Below are positions 1-9,117 of a stretch of DNA of 64,000 nt, one piece after another; the first letter of the stretch is position 1; each line of letters opens with the position of its first letter. The notes beneath the pieces are model-generated. The model was given only the letters and a program-made list of their open reading frames with translations. It was not told the origin of the DNA and made no database searches. Source of the DNA: Rhodospirillales bacterium (GTDB lineage Bacteria > Pseudomonadota > Alphaproteobacteria > Rhodospirillales > Rhodospirillaceae); assembly GCA_028281845.1 (NCBI GenBank), contig JANQJD010000016.1, positions 1 through 64,000 of the forward strand, written 5' to 3'. The position numbers and the translations under genes are program-made.

Positions 1-227
1 ACGCAGTTTTCGAATTCCGCAGCAAACTCGCGGACATTGCGCCTATTCTGGCGCATCACCATCAATTTTGCGAGAGCTTGACGATCTCGCAGGCGGGAAC
101 CGAATCTGTCGACCAGGGCTACGGACATCGCTGCCCAGTCATGCGGGGATCGCCCCTGGTTCTTGCGCAAGTGTGCCATGAACCAGTCATGGGCATTAGC
201 CCGCAGCAACGTTGCTGCATATGCCAC
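1..227 (-). pseudogene. Gag-like fragment (retrotransposon type), runs off left edge
   Basis: An open minus-strand frame runs from a stop at 228-230 to the window edge, about 75 codons. It has no ATG at its beginning; the first ATG is at 179. The translation fits the usual pattern of the retrotransposon Gag capsid domain (Retrotrans_gag): LLRANAHDWF, then a W about 24 residues on in HDWAAM, then LVDRFG, RLRDRQALAKL, MRQ, NVREF and AAEFEN. The family is known from LTR retrotransposons of eukaryotes, not as a bacterial housekeeping protein. The reading starts abruptly inside the domain, so the 5' part looks truncated. The flank at 240-295 is very AT-rich. I infer a fragment of host-type DNA, or an assembly join. 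The call rests on motif recognition only. Confidence 0.5.
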
Positions 228-343
228 CTACTGTTGGGTTTTTATTCAAAATAAATTTTTTTTATTAAATATATTTGTTTTCTATTTTATAGGGCAGCAA
301 TGTGCTTGGCTAGGGTCCAGCCATACGACCAGGGAACACGGTC
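228..343. other. AT-rich spacer
   Basis: Short non-coding spacer between the gag-like fragment and the first clear bacterial gene. Positions 240-295 are almost entirely A and T with long T runs. It probably holds the promoter of the 344 gene, but no confident -35/-10 pair is visible. If the gag-like fragment is foreign, the junction lies in or near this stretch. Confidence 0.5.
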
Positions 344-910
344 ATGAAGGGCAAAGGGCAACAGATTGAACGGACTCACAGGAGCATGCCAGGCCTCTGT
401 GTCTTCATGATTGCAATGGTATGCACACTTTCCGCATGTGCATACATCGAGACTTCATACCCTGAGAAGATTCATAAGAACGCGCCGGCTGTCTTTCGTG
501 CACCAGGTGAAGAACTCCAACAGGACTCCGTCCTTGGGACAGAAGGCGTGACGCTGTTCAGCAGTTTCAGAAAACGCAAGCAAGAGAGTAATGGCCTTGG
601 TGTTAACAGCTTTTTATGGCGGGCCGCTCTTGACACTACAGCGTTCATGCCGATGAGCTCAGCCGATCCATTTGGGGGAGTCATCATCACGGACTGGTAC
701 GCCCCTCCAGAAAACCCGCAGGAGCGTTTCAAAATGAATGTTTACATTTTCTCACGGGAGTTACGTTCGGACGGCCTCAAGGTGTCTGCCTTCCGCCAGG
801 TTCTGCAGCCCAATGGCGAATGGCAAAGCGCATTCCTTCACGCTAACACAGAACTTGAAAATGCTATCTTGACTCGTGCTCGCCAGTTACGGATGACATG
901 TGGACAATAA
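344..910 (+). CDS. DUF3576 family lipoprotein
   Basis: A 188-residue exported protein of unknown function. The N-terminus has a basic start, a hydrophobic core (VFMIAMVCTL) and a lipobox LSAC, so it should be a lipoprotein with the mature Cys near residue 32. The conserved mid-region FLWRAALDTTAFMPMSSADPFGG (around residues 90-112) followed by a TDWY motif is what I recognise as DUF3576. That family sits directly upstream of leuS in many Alphaproteobacteria, as here, with only 12 bases between the genes. AGGGA lies 8 bases before the ATG at 344; an inner ATG at 386 also precedes the signal peptide but has its AGGAG too close. Its neighbour lptE suggests an envelope role, which is inference only. 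Confidence 0.8.
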   Translation: MKGKGQQIERTHRSMPGLCVFMIAMVCTLSACAYIETSYPEKIHKNAPAVFRAPGEELQQDSVLGTEGVTLFSSFRKRKQESNGLGVNSFLWRAALDTTAFMPMSSADPFGGVIITDWYAPPENPQERFKMNVYIFSRELRSDGLKVSAFRQVLQPNGEWQSAFLHANTELENAILTRARQLRMTCGQ

Positions 911-922
911 GAAGAGAGGAGC

Positions 923-3517
923 ATGCTTTTGGTTATTCGTACGCACTACAATTTCCGAGAAGTAGAAGCACGCTGGCGCACAAAATGGAAAAGCAGCAGG
1001 TGCTTTTCCGTTTTTGAGGATCTAGACCGTCCCAAGTATTATGTACTTGAAATGTTTCCATATCCCTCCGGGCGTCTCCATATGGGGCACTTTCGTAACT
1101 ACACTCTGGGCGATGTGATAGCCAGGTTTCGGCGGGCGCAGGGGTTCAACGTGCTGCACCCGATAGGCTGGGATGCATTTGGTCTACCGGCAGAGAATGC
1201 TGCTCTCGAGCGCAAGATCGCTCCAGCGCAATGGACTGACTCCAATATCGCTGCCATGCGGGAAGACTTCCGACTCATGGGGTTGTCACTAGACTGGTCA
1301 AGGGAGGTGACTACATGTAGCCCAGACTACTACCGTCATGAGCAGAAGATGTTTCTTGACTTTTTAGCCCGCGGTCTTGCCTATCGTAAAGAATCATTGG
1401 TCAACTGGGATCCCATAGAACAGACAGTACTCGCTAATGAACAGGTGATTGACGGCCGTGGCTGGCGTTCCGGCGCTCCCGTGGAACAGCGTCTTTTGAC
1501 GCAGTGGTTTTTACGAAGCACGGCCTACGCAGAGGAACTGCTTGCCGGTCTTGAAACTCTCGACCGCTGGCCAGAAAAGATTCGGGTGATGCAAGCAAAC
1601 TGGATTGGCCGCTCTGAGGGCGCGCGGGCACGCTTTGCCGTCACGGGACGTACGGATTCTGTTGAGATCTTTACGACAAGGCCAGAAACTCTTTTCGGTA
1701 CGGCATTCTGCGCTCTTGCTCCACACCATCCCCTTTCCATTGCCCTCGCAGAGACAGATCCAGATCTGGCTGTGTTCCTGCAAGACTGTAAAAGGACAGG
1801 CACATCAGAAGCAACCCTTGAGACGACTGAGACGAAAAGTTACCGTACTCATGTCACGGTCCGTCATCCTTTTGTCGACACATGGGAGTTGCCGCTTTAC
1901 ATCGCAAATTTCGTCGTCATGGATTACGGGACAGGTGCTATTTTTGGCTGTCCTGCTCATGATCAAAAAGATATGGATTTTGCAATTAAAAACAATTTAC
2001 CTGTAAAAGTAGTTGTTGTTCCTTTCAATACTGATCCTGTCATCTTTACTGCGATGCTGGAGTCTTCCGGAAGAGCCTTCGAAGGTGAGGGTGTGCTCAT
2101 ACACTCCGATTTTCTGAATGGGTTGGACAGTGTGACGGCCAGACACGCTGCGATGGCCCAGCTTGAGAAGACTGGGCATGGCTATCGCCATGTTCATTAC
2201 AGGCTGCGTGATTGGGGCGTGTCTCGGCAACGTTACTGGGGTTGTCCGATTCCCGTCATTCACTGCCCAAAATGCGGGATCGTGCCAGTATCGGAGTCTG
2301 ATCTGCCAGTAACGTTGCCCCAAGACGTGGACATCACGGGGTATGGGAACCCCTTAGAGCGCCACCCCACGTGGAAACATGTTTCCTGTCCTGTCTGTGG
2401 TGGCGTGGCGCAGCGTGAAACAGACACTCTTGACACATTCTTCGAATCCTCCTGGTATTTCCTGAGATATTGCGCACCGCATTCCGCTCAAGCTTTGGAT
2501 TGTCCGGCCGTTACATACTGGATGCCTGTGGATCAGTACATCGGCGGCGTTGAACATGCCGTTCTACATCTTCTATATGCTCGTTTCTTTGTCCGTGCTT
2601 TGCGTGATTGTGGTTATCTCACCCTTGATGAGCCGTTCACGGGCTTGTTCACACAGGGTATGGTTTGCCACGTGACCTATCAATGTCCTGATGGACAGTT
2701 TGTACATCCAGAGGATGTCAATCGCAGTAGGGATGGTGGAATGGTGCGCAGACAAGACGGTGCCCCTGTCACTGTTGGCCGCTCTGAAAAAATGTCAAAA
2801 TCTCGCAAGAACATTGTGGACACGGCCCACATCATTGAGAAGTATGGAGCAGACTCAGCCAGATTGTTCATTCTTTCCGACAGCCCTCCCGACCGTGACT
2901 TAGATTGGACAGACTCCGGCATAGACGGGGCCTGGCGCTATATCAACCGCGTGTGGCGGCTAGGCACTCGAGCCATGACCATGCAACCTGTGGAGAGGCT
3001 GCCCTACAACATGTTAGGACATTCACCGGCAGCGCTTTTTCGTCAGGCGCATAAAACTATTGCGAAAGTCACGGAAGACCTCGAAAATCTACGCTTTAAC
3101 ACAGCTCTAGCGAGTATTCGTACACTTACTAATGCGATGGAGAAATTGGCAGGCGATCAGGTAGGGGCGAACTGGGCCTATCATTTCACACTAGAAACTG
3201 TTGTCAGACTTCTAGCGCCAATCACACCCCATCTGGCAGAGGAGCTCTGGCAAGAAGCATTAGGGCATACACACTTGCTCGCTCAGGCCCCCTGGCCAAG
3301 GCCAGATAGCACCCTCTTAGGAGAAACGACCGTTGTCTTAGCGGTACAAGTAAATGGTAAGCTGCGTGGTACAATAGTTGTAAAAAAATGTGATGATTTA
3401 TCAAAATTAGAAACAGCTGCAATGGCCATACCTAATGTGCAGACATGCATTGCGGGAAAGCGCATTCGTAAGGTCATTGTCGTTCCCAATCGCATCGTCA
3501 ACATCTTAACATCTTAG
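923..3517 (+). CDS. leuS: leucyl-tRNA synthetase
   Basis: Class Ia aminoacyl-tRNA synthetase that charges tRNA-Leu in the cytoplasm. At 864 residues it has normal length. The HIGH signature is HMGH at residues 53-56 and the KMSKS signature is exact at 623-627. The editing (CP1) domain shows [12 protein letters not shown] and the [12 protein letters not shown] segment. The C-terminal tRNA-binding part is complete, with the usual VNGKLRG stretch. The ATG at 923 has GAGGAG only one base upstream, so translation may instead start at the TTG two codons later (929), which has a normal 7-base spacing. Two stretches (about 1978-2036 and 3345-3420) switch to AT-rich codons. The order DUF3576-leuS-lptE-holA is a conserved alphaproteobacterial cluster. 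Confidence 0.97.
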   Translation: MLLVIRTHYNFREVEARWRTKWKSSRCFSVFEDLDRPKYYVLEMFPYPSGRLHMGHFRNYTLGDVIARFRRAQGFNVLHPIGWDAFGLPAENAALERKIAPAQWTDSNIAAMREDFRLMGLSLDWSREVTTCSPDYYRHEQKMFLDFLARGLAYRKESLVNWDPIEQTVLANEQVIDGRGWRSGAPVEQRLLTQWFLRSTAYAEELLAGLETLDRWPEKIRVMQANWIGRSEGARARFAVTGRTDSVEIFTTRPETLFGTAFCALAPHHPLSIALAETDPDLAVFLQDCKRTGTSEATLETTETKSYRTHVTVRHPFVDTWELPLYIANFVVMDYGTGAIFGCPAHDQKDMDFAIKNNLPVKVVVVPFNTDPVIFTAMLESSGRAFEGEGVLIHSDFLNGLDSVTARHAAMAQLEKTGHGYRHVHYRLRDWGVSRQRYWGCPIPVIHCPKCGIVPVSESDLPVTLPQDVDITGYGNPLERHPTWKHVSCPVCGGVAQRETDTLDTFFESSWYFLRYCAPHSAQALDCPAVTYWMPVDQYIGGVEHAVLHLLYARFFVRALRDCGYLTLDEPFTGLFTQGMVCHVTYQCPDGQFVHPEDVNRSRDGGMVRRQDGAPVTVGRSEKMSKSRKNIVDTAHIIEKYGADSARLFILSDSPPDRDLDWTDSGIDGAWRYINRVWRLGTRAMTMQPVERLPYNMLGHSPAALFRQAHKTIAKVTEDLENLRFNTALASIRTLTNAMEKLAGDQVGANWAYHFTLETVVRLLAPITPHLAEELWQEALGHTHLLAQAPWPRPDSTLLGETTVVLAVQVNGKLRGTIVVKKCDDLSKLETAAMAIPNVQTCIAGKRIRKVIVVPNRIVNILTS

Positions 3518-3568
3518 TCTAGTTTAGTATTAGTATAGTCCATACTTTCAGCGTGGCCATCTCTCCAT

Positions 3569-4114
3569 TTGAGTCTAGAGAACAATGTGACGCATCATAA
3601 GGTAGCGCTACGGTACGGCTTCAAGCTATGGCTAGCTGCGAGCCTGGTCAGCGTGCCCCTTGGATGTGAGTTCCATCCCTTGTACATCAGACAGAATCAA
3701 TGGATTCTGGCGCAGATTCACATTAACCCCATCGGGGATCGCATTGGCCAGATTTTGCGCTATGCTCTCATAGACCGGATGACACCACATGGCATACCGG
3801 AGAGGCCTCATTACGCCTTGTCAGTGAAGCTCGATCTGTCCACACAGCCTTTCCAGACTACTGCAGGCGCTAACGTGGTACTGTCCGCAACGTACTCTCT
3901 CGAAGATCTGCAACAGAGCAAGCATCCTGTTGTCTTGACTAGCACTGTGCGTGCTGTGACCAGTTATCACAGCCATGATACTCCGTATGCTATTGTTGTT
4001 GCTGAACGTGCTGCGCTGCGTCAGGCAGTTTATCAACTTGCAGAGGAAATCGTTGAACGTACAGCGCTTTATTTTTATAGTGAGCGTGCAGAATCTCTGT
4101 GCGCACAAGAATGA
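3569..4114 (+). CDS. lptE: LPS-assembly lipoprotein LptE
   Basis: Outer-membrane lipoprotein that plugs the LptD barrel and helps insert lipopolysaccharide into the outer membrane. The N-terminus has a hydrophobic stretch ending in a lipobox-like SVPLGC (Cys near residue 33), followed by EFHPLY, which resembles the GCGFRPLY start of mature alphaproteobacterial LptE. Length (181) is normal. It lies between leuS and holA, the standard place. The start is uncertain: the longest frame begins with TTG at 3569 without a clear ribosome site; the GTG at 3587 is an alternative and leaves the signal peptide intact. The partner lptF is seen at the right end of the window. Confidence 0.82.
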   Translation: MSLENNVTHHKVALRYGFKLWLAASLVSVPLGCEFHPLYIRQNQWILAQIHINPIGDRIGQILRYALIDRMTPHGIPERPHYALSVKLDLSTQPFQTTAGANVVLSATYSLEDLQQSKHPVVLTSTVRAVTSYHSHDTPYAIVVAERAALRQAVYQLAEEIVERTALYFYSERAESLCAQE

Positions 4115-4123
4115 TAAAAAGTA

Positions 4124-5182
4124 ATGAAGCTGCAATCTGAAAAAATTCAATCATTTTTACGGCTGCCTGATCCCGCAGTGCGGGCAGTGCTTGTTTATGG
4201 CTCGGACAATGGACAGGTATGCGAAGTCCTAGAGGCCCTGACAAGGGCGATTGTTGCGAACAGTAAGGATCCGTTCCGAGTTAGCAATCTAACGGCTTCA
4301 GAAGTCAGAACGGATCCTGCTTTACTTCCTGACACGGTCACAACGTTGACCATTACAGGTGGACGTCGTGTGGTGCGGATTGGTGAGGCTGATGATAGCA
4401 TTGCCAATCTGCTAAGAGCCTTCCTCGGCACTCCTGGCGGTGATGGGGATGCCTTAGTCGTGGTAGCTGCTGGCAATCTTGGGAAAGAGTCAAATCTACG
4501 TCAGCTGTTTGAATCGTCTAGCACGAGCGTCCTTGCCATGCCATGTTATCCAGACGATCATCAAACACTGACAGTGCTCATTCACGAGACGTTACAGCAG
4601 TTTGGACTCAGAGGAGAGGAAGCGGCCGTAGCCTACATGGTTGAGAGACTAGGCGGAGACCGGTTGCAGAATCGGCGTGAGCTAGAAAATCTGGCACTGT
4701 ATGCATGTAGCCATGGGAACACCGTGACCCTGGCGGACTCTATGGCCTGCATAGGCGACAGCACTGAGCCCTCATTGCAGAGTCTCGCAATGGCTGTTGC
4801 AGATGGCAATACTGTTCTGACAGATCGTCTGTATGCAAGGCTGATACTAGAAGGCATGACACCTGTAAGGGTATTACGCGCCCTGGCAAATCATTTCAGA
4901 CGGCTGCATATGGCTACGGTGATCATGGCTGCTCACCACTGCCGAGCTGAACAAGCGATGGCAACACTGAAACCTCCACCGTTTTTCAAAATGAAGGATC
5001 GTTTCAAGGCCCAGCTCTTGGCCTGGCCAGAAAGGCAACTCGTGGAAGGACTCGATCTACTCATGATGGCTGAAATAGACTGCAAAACCACTGGTGGACA
5101 TAGTGAAAGTATTTGTGGTTGGACTCTTTTGCAACTCCTCCAAAGAGGAGCAGCTTTCCGCAATGAGCGGATAGTGAGGTGA
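4124..5182 (+). CDS. holA: DNA polymerase III subunit delta
   Basis: Clamp-loader delta subunit, which opens the beta sliding clamp during replication. The 352-residue protein begins with the family pattern (LRLPDPAVRAVLVYGSDNG near residues 12-30) and ends with the helical collar domain that is typical after HFRRLHMA and PPPFFKM. It is the third gene in the leuS-lptE-holA cluster, 9 bases after lptE. The other clamp-loader gene in the window is dnaX at 51435. The ATG at 4124 agrees with the usual N-terminus of alphaproteobacterial HolA. Nothing in the frame looks damaged. Confidence 0.92.
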   Translation: MKLQSEKIQSFLRLPDPAVRAVLVYGSDNGQVCEVLEALTRAIVANSKDPFRVSNLTASEVRTDPALLPDTVTTLTITGGRRVVRIGEADDSIANLLRAFLGTPGGDGDALVVVAAGNLGKESNLRQLFESSSTSVLAMPCYPDDHQTLTVLIHETLQQFGLRGEEAAVAYMVERLGGDRLQNRRELENLALYACSHGNTVTLADSMACIGDSTEPSLQSLAMAVADGNTVLTDRLYARLILEGMTPVRVLRALANHFRRLHMATVIMAAHHCRAEQAMATLKPPPFFKMKDRFKAQLLAWPERQLVEGLDLLMMAEIDCKTTGGHSESICGWTLLQLLQRGAAFRNERIVR

Positions 5183-5192
5183 GGAGCACGGA

Positions 5193-5285
5193 GTGCTCTT
5201 AAGGAAGGCGAGTGCACATCCATCTGCTTTGGACGATGTGCTCGCAAATATCGATGTGCTGCGCAAATATCTTTTGCGGCCCTAA
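5193..5285 (+). CDS. possible 30-residue peptide downstream of holA
   Basis: A short frame starts with GTG at 5193, six bases after a good GAGGAG ribosome-binding site, and ends with TAA at 5283-5285, 10 bases after the holA stop. The predicted peptide is basic at the start and then helical (LDDVLANIDVLRKYLLRP). I do not recognise it. The good spacing of the ribosome site is the only reason to list it; it may equally be chance or the end of a lost gene. parA/parB genes can lie near this cluster in relatives and are absent here. Confidence 0.22.
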   Translation: MLLRKASAHPSALDDVLANIDVLRKYLLRP

Positions 5286-5286
5286 C

Positions 5287-5871
5287 CTAATTGCATTGGC
5301 CGATCGAGTGAGTGCCACAGATCCGCTTCCCGTCTATCCATGTAGCGCCACTTAAATCTGCCGCTAGCAAATCTGCTCCGTCTAGACGGGCACCTGTCAA
5401 GTCTGATTCACGCAATATCGCTTGGTAAAAACGAGCGCGACGAAGATCGGTATTTCTGAGTGAGGCGCGCGTTAAATCCGCACGGGTGAAGTCAGATTCG
5501 AGGAAGGCTGCCTGATCGAGTGTGGCCTCAACAAGCTTTGTGCTTATCATCTTGCTCCGGTAGGCGTTTGCTTGGCTAAAGTCAGCGCCAGACAGATTAC
5601 TTCTTTGAAAGGAACTTTCTCGAATATTTGATCTTATTAATTGTGCATTCACTAAATGGCGCCCATCCATGTAACACCGTAACCACTGCACTGCCGGCAC
5701 GGCAAAGTCAGTGCAGGACGCTATGGCTCTCTCGGCGCCTACAATGAGGATGAGGGCAGAGAGAAAAGCAGTGCACAGGACTAAGCGATCATGACGGCGG
5801 TAATTCTTTGGGTTAAGGTGCATTTCCAGGGCATGCCCGAATGTGCATGCACACGTACTCTGTTCTAGCAT
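5287..5871 (-). CDS. pentapeptide repeat protein, exported
   Basis: A 194-residue protein whose C-terminal two thirds is a pentapeptide repeat region (A-D/N-L-X-X pattern: SNLSGADFSQAN, ADLTRASLRNTDLRRARF, SDLTGARLDGADLLAADLSGA), which folds as a right-handed quadrilateral helix. The N-terminal third carries a hydrophobic segment (LVLCTAFLSALILIVGA) ending AIAS-C, so it is probably exported. The function of such proteins cannot be told from the repeat. The first ATG overlaps the mutL stop as ATGCTAG, which suggests translational coupling; the ATG at 5823 would give a tidier signal peptide. A WxDGxxIC motif near the C-terminus, with a second cysteine after it, is common in exported members. 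Confidence 0.8.
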   Translation of the reverse strand: MLEQSTCACTFGHALEMHLNPKNYRRHDRLVLCTAFLSALILIVGAERAIASCTDFAVPAVQWLRCYMDGRHLVNAQLIRSNIRESSFQRSNLSGADFSQANAYRSKMISTKLVEATLDQAAFLESDFTRADLTRASLRNTDLRRARFYQAILRESDLTGARLDGADLLAADLSGATWIDGKRICGTHSIGQCN

Positions 5872-7586
5872 CGGCGGAATAACTTTTTGAGATCCTTAAG
5901 TTTCCATTCTACATAGGGAGGGCGACGGTCAGTGAAACGCGTTGTGTGCAGAGTCACTTCTATCTGCCGCAGGAGCGCGTTCATCTCGACGAGAGTCAAG
6001 CCGACGTCTGACCGCACGGAACGACCGTAAAAAGAAGCCATGATCATACAGATACGATGCCGTTGCTCCTGCAAATCCCAGGCTGAGTCCCATTCTACTA
6101 GACCTTCGCCCAAAGCCTGTATGAGACCATGTACGTCAATCTCGCCTAGCAGTGCTGGTATGGCACGTACTATGACAGATTCTCGTCCGAAGGGCTCTAT
6201 CACCAACCCAAGTGCTCTGAGTGCATCGGCACGACCCACGACCCTCTCAATTACGATTCTTTTTTTAAGAGTAACAACTTCTGGTTTTTTTAACAGACGC
6301 TGTGCTGCGTGCTCTTTGCAGGCGTCCAAGAGACGTTCCAGTATCAGACGTTCGTGGGCGGCATGCCGATCGACGATGATGACCCCATCGGGCGTTTCTG
6401 CGATAATATAGGTGCTGTGAACCTGCGCCCGGGCTAGACCGAGGTGTTGTAACGGCATGGCCAGCGTGGCTGTGGCATGTCCGCCTCTCACGCCGCCGTA
6501 TCGCGACAAAGATGACGGCGGCTGCGCAGAGAGTGACAGATTCGTCCCGTTGCTGTGCGTTGCTGAGCAAAATGTCGTGTAAATTTTATGCCCGGCGATG
6601 GCATGGCGGATAGCAACGACTAGAATGTTACGTACCGTCTCAAAATCACGGAACCGCACCTCAGCCTTAGCCGGGTGAACGTTAATATCCACCATGTCTG
6701 GAGCCATTGTCAGAAATAAGCATGCTAACGGCACACTGTTATGATTCGACAGTATATTCTGATAAGCCGTGCGTACCGCTGTTCCTAGCAGACGGTCACG
6801 GATTGGTCTGCCATTGACGAACAAGTACTGGCGAGCCGTTGATTTTTTCTCGAAGGGGGGTAAGCTTATCAGTCCGCCTAGAGCGATGCCATCATGCTCT
6901 GCTGAAACAGAAACCGCGTTTTCCACAAACGCACGACCCATGAGACGTGCGATACGGATCGCGCGACGTTTCTGGTCCATATCTGCCGAGGCCTGCACCT
7001 GTAACACCGATTGACCGTCGTTACTCAGCGTGAAGCTGACCATAGGGTGGGCTAGAGCCAGCCGCTCAAGGATATCGCGGACATGAAAGGCCTCGACCCG
7101 TGAGTCCTTTAAGAACTTGAGACGCGCAGGGATTGCAAAAAATAAATCACGTACATCAACCCTTGTTCCAGGCGGATGGGCTGCAGGGACAACCCCCCCC
7201 CGTCTGCTGGCCGTCACTGCTAGACTCCAGGCACTGTCCGCCCCGCGGCAGCGACTTGTGATGGTCAGACGTGCCACAGCACCGATGGCGGGCAGAGCCT
7301 CACCGCGAAAACCTAGTGAGGTCACGCGCGCGATATCATCGTCAGGAAGCTTTGAAGTGGCATGCCGTTCCACGGCCATCAGCAGCTCCTCAGCTTCCAT
7401 GCCGTTCCCATCATCAGTCACCGTGATGAGAGCCCGACCGCCGTCAACAATGTTGACTCTTATATTGTTAGCACAGGCGTCTAGAGAATTCTCCACTAAT
7501 TCCTTCACAGCAGAGGCCGGCCGTTCTACCACCTCACCAGCGGCAATACGATCTACCAAAGTGGGTGGCAGAAAACGAATTGGCAT
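5865..7586 (-). CDS. mutL: DNA mismatch repair protein MutL
   Basis: Mismatch-repair ATPase that links MutS recognition to strand removal. The GHKL ATPase motifs are intact: AAGEVVERPASAVKELVEN, DDGNGM, and TSLGFRGEALPAIG. The C-terminal dimerisation domain has the segment DRHAAHERLILE, which matches the metal-binding endonuclease motif DQHA(X)2E(X)4E except that Q is replaced by R. The start chosen is the ATG at 7586, giving MPIRFLPPTLVDRIAAGEV as in homologues; the longer frame begins at 7604. A typical length of about 573 residues results. It overlaps the downstream pentapeptide gene. MutL being intact is notable because recR and recA are missing from their expected places in this window. 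Confidence 0.95.
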   Translation of the reverse strand: MPIRFLPPTLVDRIAAGEVVERPASAVKELVENSLDACANNIRVNIVDGGRALITVTDDGNGMEAEELLMAVERHATSKLPDDDIARVTSLGFRGEALPAIGAVARLTITSRCRGADSAWSLAVTASRRGGVVPAAHPPGTRVDVRDLFFAIPARLKFLKDSRVEAFHVRDILERLALAHPMVSFTLSNDGQSVLQVQASADMDQKRRAIRIARLMGRAFVENAVSVSAEHDGIALGGLISLPPFEKKSTARQYLFVNGRPIRDRLLGTAVRTAYQNILSNHNSVPLACLFLTMAPDMVDINVHPAKAEVRFRDFETVRNILVVAIRHAIAGHKIYTTFCSATHSNGTNLSLSAQPPSSLSRYGGVRGGHATATLAMPLQHLGLARAQVHSTYIIAETPDGVIIVDRHAAHERLILERLLDACKEHAAQRLLKKPEVVTLKKRIVIERVVGRADALRALGLVIEPFGRESVIVRAIPALLGEIDVHGLIQALGEGLVEWDSAWDLQEQRHRICMIMASFYGRSVRSDVGLTLVEMNALLRQIEVTLHTTRFTDRRPPYVEWKLKDLKKLFRRC

Positions 7587-7675
7587 CACACGCCCTGGAT
7601 ACACTCTGGCTGCGCAGAATCAGATCGTTCACGACAATGGGCATTGCTTGGAACACAGGGAGCATACACACGCTG

Positions 7676-8470
7676 TCACCCCCCCCACCAATAAACCCAA
7701 ATAAATAGGAACAACCAAACAACGTCAACGAAATGCCAGTACCATGCGGCTGCTTCAAAACCAACGTGATGCTCGGGCGTGAACTGACCCCTTAACGCTC
7801 TGCTCAGATTCACCGCTAGAAAGCACACACCCACCATGACATGAAAACCGTGAAACCCAGTTGCCATATAGAACACCGAGGGATAGATGCCTTCACGAAA
7901 AGAAAATGCCGCGTGTCCATACTCATAGGCCTGGAGGGACAAGAAGAGAAGACCTAACAGAACGGTACTCAAGAGACCCCGCGTAATAACACGGCGGTTG
8001 TCAACACGCACTGCATGATGGGCCCAGTTGACTGTTAAACCGGACGATAAAAGAATTAATGTGTTCAGGAAAGGGATGCTCCACGGATTAAACGGCTGGA
8101 TTTCAGCAGGTGGCCACGCCGTGACTCCAGGACTCACCTGTAGGGCACTGTGGAAAAAAGCCCAGAAGAAAGCGGCAAAGAACATGACCTCTGAGAGAAT
8201 AAATAAACCAACACCAATACGCAAGCCATGGCGGACTGGTGGGGTATGAGCGACATCAGCCACAGATTCATGGATCACATCGCGCCACCAGCCAGCCATA
8301 GTGAACAGCACCATGACTACTCCTGTAAGCAATAGCCATGCCCCGTGATGGTGCATTAAAAGCACCAACCCCAAGGCGAGTGTCAAAGCGCTGAAAGCGC
8401 CTACCACGGGCCACGGGCTAGGGGAGACCATATGAAACGGATGCGGCGATGGTAGGTAGCCATTGTTCAT
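7676..8470 (-). CDS. ctaE: cytochrome c oxidase subunit III
   Basis: Integral membrane subunit III of the aa3-type cytochrome c oxidase, with about seven membrane segments. The conserved FHMVSPSPWPVVGAF start, the RHGLRIGVGLFILSEVMFF stretch and the C-terminal HHVGFEAAAWYWHFVDVVWLFLF are all present. The start is set at the ATG at 8470 (MNNGYLPSPHPFHMV), which has GGAG six bases upstream; the longer frame from 8506 would overlap ctaG. It is the last gene of ctaC-ctaD-ctaG-ctaE. The SURF1 gene often found downstream is absent; mutL-pentapeptide follow in the same direction after 89 bases. Confidence 0.96.
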   Translation of the reverse strand: MNNGYLPSPHPFHMVSPSPWPVVGAFSALTLALGLVLLMHHHGAWLLLTGVVMVLFTMAGWWRDVIHESVADVAHTPPVRHGLRIGVGLFILSEVMFFAAFFWAFFHSALQVSPGVTAWPPAEIQPFNPWSIPFLNTLILLSSGLTVNWAHHAVRVDNRRVITRGLLSTVLLGLLFLSLQAYEYGHAAFSFREGIYPSVFYMATGFHGFHVMVGVCFLAVNLSRALRGQFTPEHHVGFEAAAWYWHFVDVVWLFLFIWVYWWGG

Positions 8471-8492
8471 GACAAACTCCACTGCTGAACGA

Positions 8493-9089
8493 TCAGGACT
8501 GCGCATGACTGTCTGGGGACCTGAAAAATGTATAAGATAGAGTCAGAGTCGTCAACTCAGAAGTAAGAGGATCAGTAGTAATAGCTGGATCAACGACAAA
8601 TGTTACAGGCATCTCAACTGTCTGACCAGGCGATAATGTCTGTTCCGTGAAACAGAAACATGCAATTTTTGTAAAATATTGCCCTGCCTTAGCGGGTGTC
8701 ACATTAAAAGTCGCCGTCCCTGTAATAGGCACTGTTGCTTCATTACGGGCAATGTAAACGGCGAGCACCTGTTCACCAGGTCTGACAGTGACTTGTCTTT
8801 GCAAAGCGGTAAAAGACCATGGCAGATCTTTGTTTGTATTAGCATCAAAACGAATCGTCAGGAGGGATGTTGCACGGGCTGCCTCACGAGACGTCTCACC
8901 AGACAACCCAATAGATGGGGTAGATGGGGAGGCAATCTGCGGTGTTCCACCGTAACCAGTCGCCTGACAAAACCATCGATAAAATGGAATAGATACTCCT
9001 ACTAGTAAAACCATACATATCACACCAACAAGCGCCATGGCGGCGGTCAAACTCTTGCGTCTACGCAATTGCTTTGTTGACCCCACCAT
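8493..9089 (-). CDS. ctaG: cytochrome c oxidase assembly protein CtaG
   Basis: Copper chaperone of the CtaG/Cox11 family that delivers copper to the CuB site of subunit I. One N-terminal membrane anchor (about residues 17-37) is followed by a periplasmic immunoglobulin-like domain containing the copper motif CFCFTEQ, which is diagnostic. The RWFCQATGYGGTPQ segment after the anchor is also typical. Length 198 is normal. It sits between ctaD (28 bases upstream) and ctaE (22 bases downstream). In many Alphaproteobacteria the haem O synthase gene ctaB lies between ctaD and ctaG; here there is no room for it. Confidence 0.96.
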   Translation of the reverse strand: MVGSTKQLRRRKSLTAAMALVGVICMVLLVGVSIPFYRWFCQATGYGGTPQIASPSTPSIGLSGETSREAARATSLLTIRFDANTNKDLPWSFTALQRQVTVRPGEQVLAVYIARNEATVPITGTATFNVTPAKAGQYFTKIACFCFTEQTLSPGQTVEMPVTFVVDPAITTDPLTSELTTLTLSYTFFRSPDSHAQS

Positions 9090-9117
9090 GACGCCATTCC
9101 TTGTTTAGTTTAGAATT

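Noticed and set aside
163..369. Plus-strand 68-codon frame
   Set aside because: It is antisense to the Gag-like frame and crosses the AT-rich spacer; no family pattern, no ribosome site.
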